From contig JAIEOQ010000004.1 of the NCBI GenBank assembly GCA_019750335.1, forward strand, positions 310,001 to 374,000: a DNA stretch of 64,000 nt, in the 5' to 3' direction. The notes beneath the pieces are model-generated. The model was not told the origin of the DNA. It saw only the letters and a list, made by a program, of their open reading frames with translations, and searched no databases. Position 1 is the first letter of the stretch; each line of letters starts with the position of its first letter. The position numbers and the translations under genes are program-made. Origin of the DNA: Candidatus Obscuribacterales bacterium. Lineage in GTDB: Bacteria > Cyanobacteriota > Vampirovibrionia > Obscuribacterales > Obscuribacteraceae. Positions 9,208-18,057 of this stretch are shown here, in pieces.

Positions 9208-10095
9208 TTATTTACCTTGAATCATGCTTTCGCTGACAGACCAAAGTCTTTGAGCTGCTTGAAGATCGTTTGCTTGAGAACAAGGGATGACTAAAGTCGG
9301 TTTTCCGCGAATCTGTTTGAAACCGTCCGGACCGTAAAAAGATCCGTTTGTTGCCTGAGGATCGAGTGCTGCATGGAGAATTGGTAAAGCGCCTTGAGCA
9401 TCTGTTTGAGCTAAAAGCGAAGTTAGAATTTCGGAGACGTATGTACGTAAAACTCTTCTGCCTTGGCGTGGGCCGTTTTGCAAAATATTGGTTTTTGCCA
9501 CACCAGGGTGTGCTGCGATACTAGTTAAGTTTTGAGCGCGACGGGCAAGCTCAAAACTGAATAACAGATTGGCCAATTTGGAGTTGCCGTAAGCTTTCCA
9601 TCCTTCATAAGTTCGCTCGCCTTGCAGATCGTTGAAATCAATATTTCCGTAGCGATGCGCAATCGAACTGACAGTCACTACACGCGGTGCGCTAGAGCTT
9701 GCAAGCAAGGGCATCAGCCAATTTGTCAAGGCAAAATGACCGAGGTGATTGGTGGCAAACTGCATCTCAAAGCCGTCGGCGCTAAGCTTTCTTTCCGGCA
9801 GGGCCATAATTGCTGCGTTATTTATAAGCAAGTCGATGCTTTTTCTTTTTGCTGTTTGTTCGGTGACAAAAGCGCGAACTGAACTAAGGCTGGATAAATC
9901 AAGTTGTGCGAATTCGAGATCGGCTTGAGGCTGTTCAGCTTTTATGCGTTCAATTGCTGCTTCTGCTCTTATTGGATCGCGGCAGGCTAGAATTACTTTA
10001 GTGTTTTGATTGGCCAGGCTTAAGGCTACCTGATAGCCAATTCCGCCATTTGCGCCGGTAACGATTGCTGTTTTGTTATGATTCTCTATCACCAT
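9208..10095 (-). CDS. Short-chain dehydrogenase/reductase (retinol dehydrogenase-like)
   Basis: TGANGGIGYQVA cofactor motif, NNAAIM, catalytic S...YxxxK-like YGNSKLANLLF. Confidence 0.9.
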   Translation of the reverse strand: MVIENHNKTAIVTGANGGIGYQVALSLANQNTKVILACRDPIRAEAAIERIKAEQPQADLEFAQLDLSSLSSVRAFVTEQTAKRKSIDLLINNAAIMALPERKLSADGFEMQFATNHLGHFALTNWLMPLLASSSAPRVVTVSSIAHRYGNIDFNDLQGERTYEGWKAYGNSKLANLLFSFELARRAQNLTSIAAHPGVAKTNILQNGPRQGRRVLRTYVSEILTSLLAQTDAQGALPILHAALDPQATNGSFYGPDGFKQIRGKPTLVIPCSQANDLQAAQRLWSVSESMIQGK

Positions 10096-10109
10096 CCGAA
10101 TAAGGTAGC

Positions 10110-10310
10110 ATGGAAAATCAATACATCAAGCTCGATCAATATTTGAAACTGGCTGGCGCCGTAAATTCAGGGGGCGAAGCTAAACATTTAATTCAGGGCG
10201 GCGCTGTTATGGTTAACGGGCAAATTGAAACAAGACGCGGGCGGAAATTGGTCGCCGGCGATCTTGTAAAGTACGATCAAAAAGAGTTTAAGGTAGTCCT
10301 TGACGGATAA
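10110..10310 (+). CDS. Small S4-domain RNA-binding protein (YbcJ/YaaA-like)
   Basis: 66 aa: IKLDQYLKLAGAVNSGGEAKHLIQGGAVMVNGQIETRRGRKLVAGDLV. Confidence 0.85.
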   Translation: MENQYIKLDQYLKLAGAVNSGGEAKHLIQGGAVMVNGQIETRRGRKLVAGDLVKYDQKEFKVVLDG

Positions 10311-10368
10311 CTTGCTAAACTCATCAAGTTTCGCTTAGAAATTTTTGCGATGTCACGAGGAGTGAACG

Positions 10369-11367
10369 ATGAAAATTGGCGTATCTATTACAGTTTCAGT
10401 AATCTCAGCCTTGCTGCTTTCGCCTGCGGCGCCGGCTCTCGATTTTGGCGATTTGCTTAAAAATTATCTGGGTACGGCTGCCAACAACCAAACGGCTGCC
10501 GGTCAAGACACGATTAAAATCAATATGAATACTCGTCAAGCACAGCTTGAGCAAGAAATTGCTGCCGGTGTAGCCTCCGGTCAGCTAACTCCGCAAGAAG
10601 AAAATGATTTGCGCGCAGATCTCAACAGGATCGCTGCCTTGCAAGGGTCATATTTGGCTGACGGAGTTTTTTCGAACTTTGAAGTTCAATCGTTGCTCAA
10701 TGAGATGAGCAACTTTTCCGGACGATTGAGTTCATATATGTCGAATACAACCAGTGTCGCTACTGGAAGTTATCGCGACAACAATTGGTTCCGTAATTAT
10801 TTCAATCAAAATAGTTCCAACGATGTGGTTGGCAATCAACAAATGATGCGGGCTAATATCGACTCACGCCAAGCTCAGCTTGACTCTTTAATTACAGAAG
10901 GGATGAGCAACGGACGCTTGAACTGGAACGATGCCCAAAGTTTCCGTAATGAGCTAGGGCGTATTGCAAACAATGAATACACGAGTCTGGCTGATGGCAG
11001 ACTGAGCTATTCGGAATCACGCCGTTTAATGGATGATCTTGAAGCTTTGAATACCAAAGTTACAAGCCATCTCCATGGTCAATGGGGTGGCGGTGGACGT
11101 CGCGGTCCGGGGCGTCACCATACCAACATCAATACCCAGCAAACATTGCTGCGCCAACGTATCGAAAGAGGACGTATTTCCGGACGGATTTCTGCTCGTG
11201 AATATGACCAATTAATTCGGGACGACCAAAAAATTGAAAGTCTGGAAAGCCAGCTGCGTAACTCAGGCAGAAGGTTGACTTTTGAGGAACAAAGACGCTT
11301 GCACAGCGAACTCGATCAGCTGTCTCGCCGTATAAGCCAGGCTTTGGATTCGCGTCAAGCCTACTAA
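10369..11367 (+). CDS. Secreted hypothetical protein with three ~76-aa tandem helical repeats
   Basis: Signal peptide; three alignable units beginning INMNTRQAQL / ANIDSRQAQL / TNINTQQTLL. Confidence 0.8.
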   Translation: MKIGVSITVSVISALLLSPAAPALDFGDLLKNYLGTAANNQTAAGQDTIKINMNTRQAQLEQEIAAGVASGQLTPQEENDLRADLNRIAALQGSYLADGVFSNFEVQSLLNEMSNFSGRLSSYMSNTTSVATGSYRDNNWFRNYFNQNSSNDVVGNQQMMRANIDSRQAQLDSLITEGMSNGRLNWNDAQSFRNELGRIANNEYTSLADGRLSYSESRRLMDDLEALNTKVTSHLHGQWGGGGRRGPGRHHTNINTQQTLLRQRIERGRISGRISAREYDQLIRDDQKIESLESQLRNSGRRLTFEEQRRLHSELDQLSRRISQALDSRQAY

Positions 11368-11386
11368 ATAAAAGCCCAGTTTAATG

Positions 11387-11420
11387 AATAAGAGCCTTCT
11401 TTGGAGGCTCTTATTTTTTT
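11387..11420 (+). terminator. Rho-independent terminator
   Basis: AATAAGAGCCT..TCTTTGG..AGGCTCTTATTTTTTT stem-loop directly after the 10369 CDS. Confidence 0.85.
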
Positions 11421-11480
11421 GGAACCAAAAGCTAAAAATTGCGTCCCCAATCAAACAAACCGATAAAAGTGGAGTTTCTT

Positions 11481-11777
11481 ATGATAGTCAACGAAAAAGA
11501 AACAGTGGTAGTTAGAGAACCTGGTAGCACGGGTGATGGTGCTGTAGCAGCCATTTTAATTGCCCTTCTTGTAGCAGTAGTGATCGGCTATGCGATGTTT
11601 GCTTCGCAACCGGCGCAAAGTCCGTCTACTTATATACAAAAGGAAAGAACAGTGGAAACTACTGTTCCTGTCCCGGTGCAAGATTCAACACCGGCTCCCG
11701 CGCCTAGTGTTCAAATAAACACAGCGCCGGCAGAGCAACCGGTGGCACCAAGCACTGAATCCGGAGCCAGCCAGTAA
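11481..11777 (+). CDS. Small single-pass membrane protein with Pro/Thr-rich tail
   Basis: ATG at 11481; TM AAILIALLVAVVIGYAMF; low-complexity PAPAPS tail. Confidence 0.6.
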   Translation: MIVNEKETVVVREPGSTGDGAVAAILIALLVAVVIGYAMFASQPAQSPSTYIQKERTVETTVPVPVQDSTPAPAPSVQINTAPAEQPVAPSTESGASQ

Positions 11778-11791
11778 ATAAATGGAACTAA

Positions 11792-12559
11792 TTAGGGAAG
11801 GACTGCAACAATGCGTGCAGGACTTCCTGTTCCGTTTTTAATCGGTAAGGCACCACAAAAAAGCTTTGCGCCGCGGGCAGGAAGCTTGTCCAGACAAGCC
11901 AAATTCTCAATTAAATAAACTCCTTTAGTCAGGATATGGCTGTGGACTGGGAATTGGCTGGTATTGCCTGGATCAAGGGATAAAGTGTCGATACCTAAAT
12001 AAGCTGCCTGTCTTTTTTCGGCCAAAAATTCAGCAGCTTCATGGCTATATCCAGGAAAGTGTAAATGTCCTTGGCTGTCTGCGTTGCGGTAAGCTTGCGG
12101 ATTATGCCAGCGTTGTGACCAGCCGGTCAGCAAAAGCACGGCCGAATGTGCTGGAATCAAACCTTTCTTTTCGAATTCTTTGATTTTTTCCAGGCTTAGT
12201 GAATAATCTTGATTCCGCTCCACTTCTTTGCGTACATCAATTACTACACACGGCACAAAAAGATTTGCTGTGGGCAGTTGATCTATAGACGTTGCTCCGG
12301 CTAAAAAATGGCAGGGCGCGTCAATATGTGTGCCGTAATGTTCGGGCATTTGAAATGTGCCGTAGCCGTATCCGTCTTTATTGACTGTGGCTACGGTCGT
12401 GTATTGAAAAGCGTCTCTGTCGTTGCGATAGTTAGGAATATCTGCGCTAATGGTATGAGTAAGATCGACAATTTTGTTTGCTTGTTCTTTTGCTTGAGCC
12501 GAAATATTTGTTAGTAAAAGCGCCAGAAGTAAACAAGTTATTTTGCTGTTGATTCTCAT
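11792..12559 (-). CDS. Exported cyclase-family protein (kynurenine formamidase-like)
   Basis: Signal peptide; IVDLTHTISADIPNYRND; EHYGTHIDAPCHF metal-binding motif; AAYLGIDTLSLDPG. Confidence 0.88.
   Translation of the reverse strand: MRINSKITCLLLALLLTNISAQAKEQANKIVDLTHTISADIPNYRNDRDAFQYTTVATVNKDGYGYGTFQMPEHYGTHIDAPCHFLAGATSIDQLPTANLFVPCVVIDVRKEVERNQDYSLSLEKIKEFEKKGLIPAHSAVLLLTGWSQRWHNPQAYRNADSQGHLHFPGYSHEAAEFLAEKRQAAYLGIDTLSLDPGNTSQFPVHSHILTKGVYLIENLACLDKLPARGAKLFCGALPIKNGTGSPARIVAVLP
11796..11827. terminator. Probable hairpin/terminator between convergent genes
   Basis: GGAAGGACTGCA acaatgcg TGCAGGACTTCC imperfect inverted repeat (one mismatch); overlaps the 3' end of the 11792 gene. Confidence 0.5.
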
Positions 12560-12570
12560 GCTATTCCTTA

Positions 12571-13200
12571 TTAATCAAGCTTCGGTGGGTCCATGGAAAA
12601 TTTTGTTTCAATAAAACAGTATTGATGACCGGAAAGTCGACCGACAGGATCGAGTACATCCAGATTTATTTTGTCGTGCTCAAGATATACCGACTCATGT
12701 AAATGAAAACGCAGCACATCACCAAGTACCAGGTTGCCGGCGCCTGGTTGTCCGCCAAACTCAATCACTTGACGTAAGCGACATTCCATACTGATTAAAG
12801 CTTCAGCGACCCGAAACGGACGAACGACCTGACACGCAGCTGTTTCAATTTCGACTGCTTTGAATTCGCTAATGTCGGCGGCATATTCGCCTGATGTTTG
12901 GCACATTTTTTCAGCTAGTTTGCGGCTTACTATGTTTACGACAAACTCTTTGGTTTGACGAATATTGCGCAAAGTGTCTTTAGGAACAGCTTTACCGTCA
13001 ACAACCATTTTTTTGTTTGATGGTGCAAAACAAATTACCGGTGGGTTCGTGCTGGCTACGGTGAAAAAAGAAAATGGAGCTAAATTTGATATGCCCGTAT
13101 CGCTTACTGTGGAGACCCAGGCAATCGGGCGTGGCAAAACGCTTCCGGTCAAGAGTTTATACAACGACTCCGGACTGGCTTTGGCTGTGTCGATGATCAT
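12571..13200 (-). CDS. Flavin reductase-like / flavoredoxin family protein
   Basis: LLTGSVLPRPIAWVSTVSDTGISNLAPFSFFTVASTNPPVICFAPSNKK typical FMN-binding split barrel. Confidence 0.9.
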   Translation of the reverse strand: MIIDTAKASPESLYKLLTGSVLPRPIAWVSTVSDTGISNLAPFSFFTVASTNPPVICFAPSNKKMVVDGKAVPKDTLRNIRQTKEFVVNIVSRKLAEKMCQTSGEYAADISEFKAVEIETAACQVVRPFRVAEALISMECRLRQVIEFGGQPGAGNLVLGDVLRFHLHESVYLEHDKINLDVLDPVGRLSGHQYCFIETKFSMDPPKLD

Positions 13201-13209
13201 CAGATTCCT

Positions 13210-15201
13210 CTACTGCTCTGTGCGTGACAGACCAAACTGTTCTTCAAAATTAGCCAGTTGTTCGAAAGTGCCGACAGCGTATACTTCATCATTTTGATTC
13301 AAGCTTAAGTCAGGCTCCGGGAAGGCTGTAATAGTTTGGTCATGTTTGATAGCGCTTATGGTAGCACCGGTACGTCCGCGAATGTTTAATTCACGAATGC
13401 TCCTACCGCAAACTTGGTCGTTCATGTCAACTTTAAACCAGATTCCCATTTGATCTTCGCCAAATGAGGGTTGAGAATCGGCTAACTCCAATTGGTCGAT
13501 GTCAGGTTGGAAAACTGCATAACGGATCGTTCTTATTTTTTCCAGTGCCCGTTTTACCTCTTCTGTCGATCGTTCAAGTCCATGCAGTACTAAACGTGTG
13601 ATTTCGATGCTGGCTTCAAATTCCGGCTGTACAACAGCGTTGACCCCGGCTGCACGAAATATTCTTATGTCATCGGTGCGGTGTGCCCGGGCGACAATTT
13701 TGATATCCGGATTCTTTTCGCGAGCAAAAGCGGCGACTGTTGTTGCCGATAATGGATCGGGCATGGAGAGTACAAGACAGGATGCATGTTTTAAGTTAGC
13801 TTTGACTAAAGCTAACTTGCCCATAGCATCGCCGTAAATATGAGGAATGCCGCGCACAGCCAAATCTTCAATAATATTGGCATTGAGTTCGATTACTACA
13901 AAAGGGATTTTGTAAGCTTCCAAAACCAGACCGAGATTGCGTCCGATTCGTCCGAAGCCGCAAACGATCACATGATTACGCAAGTTCGTATGACGTGATG
14001 TCTCTTTTTCATTCGGTGAGCCTGATTCGAATCTGCGCAGGATAATCCGTGGTATCACTGACATCAAGCCTGGGCTAGCAATCATAGTAATCACCGCTCC
14101 GGCAAAAAAGAGATTGTACATGGCGTCGGTAATGATTTTGGACTCGTAGCCTAAAGTCAAAAGAACGAAAGAGAACTCACCGATTTGGGCCAAGCCGAAG
14201 CCGACAAGTATGGCGCTACGCCGGCTGCTGGTGGCAAACATAGCGGCAAATGTACCGATTAAAGCTTTGCCTAAAATAAGTAAAACTACGAAAACAATTA
14301 CTTCCAGCCAATGCTGAACAATAAACAGCGGATCTAGAAACATACCGACTGAAACAAAAAATATGGTCGAAAAGACATCTCTTAACGGGGACATGTCGTG
14401 CAAAGCTTGGTGAGCGTAAGTCGATTCGCTCATCATGATTCCGGCAAGGAATGCCCCCAACGCGATTGACAACCCGAGACTTTCGCTCAATAAAGCAATC
14501 GCTAAACAAAGTACAAGGATGGTCAAAAGAAAGATTTCGCGCGAATTGGATTTTACCGATTCGGCAAGCACTCGTGGTACTACTTTTGTCGCGCCCCAGA
14601 TTATGGCACCGATGAAAATCACTGCTTTAACTACGGACAAAAGCAGTGCGGATAAATCGGCGTTAGAGGTTGTGGACATCTCTTGCAATACAGGCAAGAA
14701 AGGTATGATGACAACCAAGCTCAAATCTTGCACTAAAGAAAGCGGAATTAAAATCTGTCCGTGTATTGATTCGGATTCACCACGATCCATAAGAACTTTT
14801 GACATGACAACGCTGCTGGAAATGGCGCAAATGCAACCAAAGAGCAGTCCGGCCGCCGGGCTGTTGGCAAGCCCTGTGCAAGCGGCAATCAGCCAGGCGA
14901 CGGCAATGGTGCCAACCATTTGTGTAATGCCGGCAGACAATATTCGTTTTGCCGAAGACATGACTTGTTTCAGCGAAAGATCCACACCCAAGGTAAACAG
15001 CAACATTGCAACGCCAAATTCGGCTAAAACCTGAATTTGGTCCATTTGGCTGATTAACTTCAGTCCGTGGGGGCCGATGGCGATTCCGGCCAGCATGTAG
15101 CCGGCAATTACCGGTTGCTTAAACTTGACGCATATTTGACCAGTAATCAAAGCGATGGTCCAGATCAGGGCCAAATCTTTGATCAATGCAAAGTCATGCA
15201 T
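13210..15201 (-). CDS. Kef-type monovalent cation:proton antiporter with TrkA-N and TrkA-C domains
   Basis: Na/H exchanger membrane domain (GYMLAGIAIGPHGLKLI), RCK domain (VIVCGFGRIGRNLGLVLE), C-terminal TrkA-C region. Confidence 0.93.
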   Translation of the reverse strand: MHDFALIKDLALIWTIALITGQICVKFKQPVIAGYMLAGIAIGPHGLKLISQMDQIQVLAEFGVAMLLFTLGVDLSLKQVMSSAKRILSAGITQMVGTIAVAWLIAACTGLANSPAAGLLFGCICAISSSVVMSKVLMDRGESESIHGQILIPLSLVQDLSLVVIIPFLPVLQEMSTTSNADLSALLLSVVKAVIFIGAIIWGATKVVPRVLAESVKSNSREIFLLTILVLCLAIALLSESLGLSIALGAFLAGIMMSESTYAHQALHDMSPLRDVFSTIFFVSVGMFLDPLFIVQHWLEVIVFVVLLILGKALIGTFAAMFATSSRRSAILVGFGLAQIGEFSFVLLTLGYESKIITDAMYNLFFAGAVITMIASPGLMSVIPRIILRRFESGSPNEKETSRHTNLRNHVIVCGFGRIGRNLGLVLEAYKIPFVVIELNANIIEDLAVRGIPHIYGDAMGKLALVKANLKHASCLVLSMPDPLSATTVAAFAREKNPDIKIVARAHRTDDIRIFRAAGVNAVVQPEFEASIEITRLVLHGLERSTEEVKRALEKIRTIRYAVFQPDIDQLELADSQPSFGEDQMGIWFKVDMNDQVCGRSIRELNIRGRTGATISAIKHDQTITAFPEPDLSLNQNDEVYAVGTFEQLANFEEQFGLSRTEQ

Positions 15202-15237
15202 AAGCTCTCCTTTATGCCATCTTACTAGAAATTGCCA

Positions 15238-15275
15238 GAAAAGGTGCTTCTACTTTTTGGTAGAGCACCTTTTCC
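15238..15275 (-). terminator. Hairpin downstream of small lipoprotein gene
   Basis: GAAAAGGTGCTtctactttttggtagAGCACCTTTTC stem-loop. Confidence 0.65.
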
Positions 15276-15319
15276 GTGACTGGTCGGTCGCAAAGAAATC
15301 AAGTATTTTGCAACATTTG

Positions 15320-15502
15320 CTAATGTTTCTTTGTTGAAGGCTTGGAGTCCAGATCTTCCAGGCTCTCTTCTGCGGCTGTAGCATCGCTGGTGGTGCTGAC
15401 CGAGCTCTCTTCATTGATTGTTTCCGGTTTTTGTTCGGAACAAGCTGTTCCCAAGAAAACAATGGCTAGAAGCACGACAGCAATATTGATAATTTGTCGC
15501 AT
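15320..15502 (-). CDS. Small putative lipoprotein (60 aa)
   Basis: MRQIINIAVVLLAIVFLGTACSEQK: signal peptide and lipobox LGTAC, acidic/Ser-rich tail. Confidence 0.6.
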   Translation of the reverse strand: MRQIINIAVVLLAIVFLGTACSEQKPETINEESSVSTTSDATAAEESLEDLDSKPSTKKH

Positions 15503-15518
15503 TGGTTATTCCTTCAAG

Positions 15519-15722
15519 TTATTTCTTTGCTTTCTTAACTTTCTTTTTGCAAGCTTTTTCGGTTGATGTTTTTGTCTCTTTCGACTTTTCGACATCATGG
15601 CTTGCCGGAGCTGTTTCAACTACGGCCGGTTCTGATGTTTGTGTTTCTGTATCGTCAGCCATTGCTGCACCGCCGAATCCTAGTGTAAGTAAAGCGGCGA
15701 GCGCTATGCTTGCGAATCTCAT
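15519..15722 (-). CDS. Small secreted protein with Lys-rich C-terminus (67 aa)
   Basis: MRFASIALAALLTLGFGGAAMADD signal peptide; tail KACKKKVKKAKK; RBS-like AAAGGAGAACC upstream. Confidence 0.65.
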   Translation of the reverse strand: MRFASIALAALLTLGFGGAAMADDTETQTSEPAVVETAPASHDVEKSKETKTSTEKACKKKVKKAKK

Positions 15723-15744
15723 GTGGTTCTCCTTTTGTTACTAA

Positions 15745-15816
15745 GTTGGTGATTCTTACCTGGTCGCTGCAGCAAGGAAGAAGACGAACAATTTGCTTCA
15801 GCTAAGAATCACCAAC
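15745..15816. repeat. Perfect 14-bp inverted repeat, 44-nt spacer, in intergenic region
   Basis: GTTGGTGATTCTTA (15745-15758) and TAAGAATCACCAAC (15803-15816) are exact reverse complements. Confidence 0.85.
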
Positions 15817-15852
15817 CCTGATCGTACAAAGGTTACCTTGCAAAAAGCTTGC

Positions 15853-17235
15853 TTAGGCTTGCGGAGCTGGGAAAGAGATTCTAACTACTGTTCCCTGCCC
15901 GTTTTCATCTGACATTGAAATTTCGGCTTGATGGTTCACCGCGACTTCTTTGACGATGGAAAGACCCAATCCTGAGCCGTTCGCTGCGCTACCAAGTACG
16001 CGATAAAAGCGTTCAAAAACTTTCTCTCTTTCAGCGGCCGGAATTCCTGGCCCGTTATCCGAAACGGAAAGAATAACGCGTTTGTTTTCGGCCAGTAAAC
16101 GGATGCAGACTTTACCCTCAACTGGAGTGTATTTCAAAGCATTGTCCAAAAGATTGGCTACAAGCTGTTGCAAGCTTGTAGCATCACCCTTGATTTTGTT
16201 TGACTCTTGCGCAAATTCGAAGGCTAAGTCAATCTTTTTTGAAATGGCGAATGAAACGTAGTTGGATATTACGTCGGACACTACAAAATTGAGATCGACG
16301 CTGCCGGCATTTTCGTAGTTAATGGTTCCCGGGTCGCTCCTGGCTAAGGCTAAAAGCTGGTTTACTAAATGTGTGGTTCGATCTAAGCCCGTATCAAGCT
16401 GTTTAATGATATTACGCATTTCGTCAGGGTTGGACATGCTTAAGCCGACGCTAGAATAGGTTTTTAACCCGGCAAGGGGCGTTCGTAATTGGTGAGAAGC
16501 ATTAGCGATGAAACGTTGTTGCGCTTTAATATCTTCGCGTAAACGAGAAAGAAGATCGTTTATTGAAATAACCAGCGGATAAACTTCTTTTGGCGCTATG
16601 TCTTCGCTAACCGGACTTAGATCCAGCCTCGATCTTTTAGCGATAGCTGCTTGTAAAAATTGCAGCGGCTCGAGACCCCGTCCGACTCCGATCCACAAAG
16701 CGGTAGCTCCTAAAAGCATCATCAAGAGCTGTGGGACAAAAATGCTCATGAATATTTGCGTGGAAAGTTGTTTTCGACTGTGCAAAGTTTCGGCAACTTG
16801 AACGATAATCGGTTCGCTATCGGCTTCCGGCACGAACACTTTTCTTTCAGCTAAGCGTACATAATTTGAGCCGGCAAGCACTGTTCTGAATTGCGGTAAA
16901 GTCTCGGAAAGATCGGATGGTGCTTTAGGTAAAACCGCGTCGCCGGATAGCTTCTCGCCACTTAGTTTTTGGACTCGATATAAAAACAGATCCGAATTGT
17001 CGTGGCGAAGAATAGCTTGAGCAGCTGGTGGTAAATCGACAAACAAATGATCGTTTTTTACTTTTATGCGAGCGACAACCGAATCGGAAGAGTTCACGAG
17101 CTCTCGATCATATGTGTCGTTGGCGAATTTCAAGGCTAAATAATAACCGGCCGTAGTGCTGACAAGCCAAAGAAGTCCTAAAGGAACCGCCAGCCAGAGC
17201 ACCAATTTTTTGCGGATTGAACGTTTCATTTCCAT
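15853..17235 (-). CDS. Sensor histidine kinase (QseC/TctE-like)
   Basis: Two TMs, HAMP-like linker, H-box ANASHQLRTPLAGLKTY, N-box NLLDNALKYTP, GPGIP, GLGLSIVKE. Confidence 0.94.
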   Translation of the reverse strand: MEMKRSIRKKLVLWLAVPLGLLWLVSTTAGYYLALKFANDTYDRELVNSSDSVVARIKVKNDHLFVDLPPAAQAILRHDNSDLFLYRVQKLSGEKLSGDAVLPKAPSDLSETLPQFRTVLAGSNYVRLAERKVFVPEADSEPIIVQVAETLHSRKQLSTQIFMSIFVPQLLMMLLGATALWIGVGRGLEPLQFLQAAIAKRSRLDLSPVSEDIAPKEVYPLVISINDLLSRLREDIKAQQRFIANASHQLRTPLAGLKTYSSVGLSMSNPDEMRNIIKQLDTGLDRTTHLVNQLLALARSDPGTINYENAGSVDLNFVVSDVISNYVSFAISKKIDLAFEFAQESNKIKGDATSLQQLVANLLDNALKYTPVEGKVCIRLLAENKRVILSVSDNGPGIPAAEREKVFERFYRVLGSAANGSGLGLSIVKEVAVNHQAEISMSDENGQGTVVRISFPAPQA

Positions 17236-17894
17236 TCTTCCAGCATATAGCCGAAGCCACGAACAGTGCTTATTCGTACCGCCGCCGGTTCGAGTTTCCG
17301 TCTGAGACGGTGAATGATGATTTCGATAGCGTTGTCGCTCGGTTCTTCTTCCCAGTTGGCTATCTGTTCAATAAGCTGTCGCTTCCGCACTAAGCGTCCT
17401 GTTTTTTGCAGTAGAAGTTCAAGGACTGCCACTTCACGCGGCGTCAGTTCGGCCGGGACTCCGGCAATCAATACTTCGCGACTGTTAGTGATAAAGCGTA
17501 CCGGACCATGCACAAGCTCGATTTTATTGCTCCAAATATGTTTGCGCAAAAGAGCGCGAATACGTGCTTCCAGCTCGCGAAAATCAAAGGGTTTGCTAAT
17601 GTAATCGTTGGCGCCGCAATCCAGACCGCTAATTTTATCTTCTACCGAATCGCGGGCCGTAATTATGATTACCGGTAAAGACTGTTCTTCTTTGCGTAAG
17701 GCTTTTAAGACTTCGACGCCATCGGTGTCGGGCAAGCCGAGGTCAAGAAGCAGAAGATCGTAGCTTATTTCGCGCAAAGAAGCTTTAGCTTCGCTGGCGT
17801 TTGCTACAGCATCGACTGCATAGCCGGCATTCTCCAGCCCTAATTTTAGGGCTTCTTGCAGGAATAGATCGTCTTCAACAACCAGAACTCTCAT
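17226..17894 (-). CDS. OmpR-family response regulator
   Basis: MRVLVVEDDLFLQEALKLGLENAGY, DLLLLDLGLPDTDG, C-terminal winged helix; overlaps HK gene by 10 nt. Confidence 0.95.
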   Translation of the reverse strand: MRVLVVEDDLFLQEALKLGLENAGYAVDAVANASEAKASLREISYDLLLLDLGLPDTDGVEVLKALRKEEQSLPVIIITARDSVEDKISGLDCGANDYISKPFDFRELEARIRALLRKHIWSNKIELVHGPVRFITNSREVLIAGVPAELTPREVAVLELLLQKTGRLVRKRQLIEQIANWEEEPSDNAIEIIIHRLRRKLEPAAVRISTVRGFGYMLEEWK

Positions 17895-18057
17895 CTTACC
17901 GGTATAGCAGCTGAACCTTGCTTTTAGTTTTCAACTTCCTTAAATGTTAACTTGGCTTCTCTAAATTGTGGCGGGATTGGCGTTCTTCGGTTATAAAGAG
18001 TTTTAAAGGCGGTGGTTTCGGACCTTGCCTAGGAATCTTTATTGCGAGGGAAGGATC

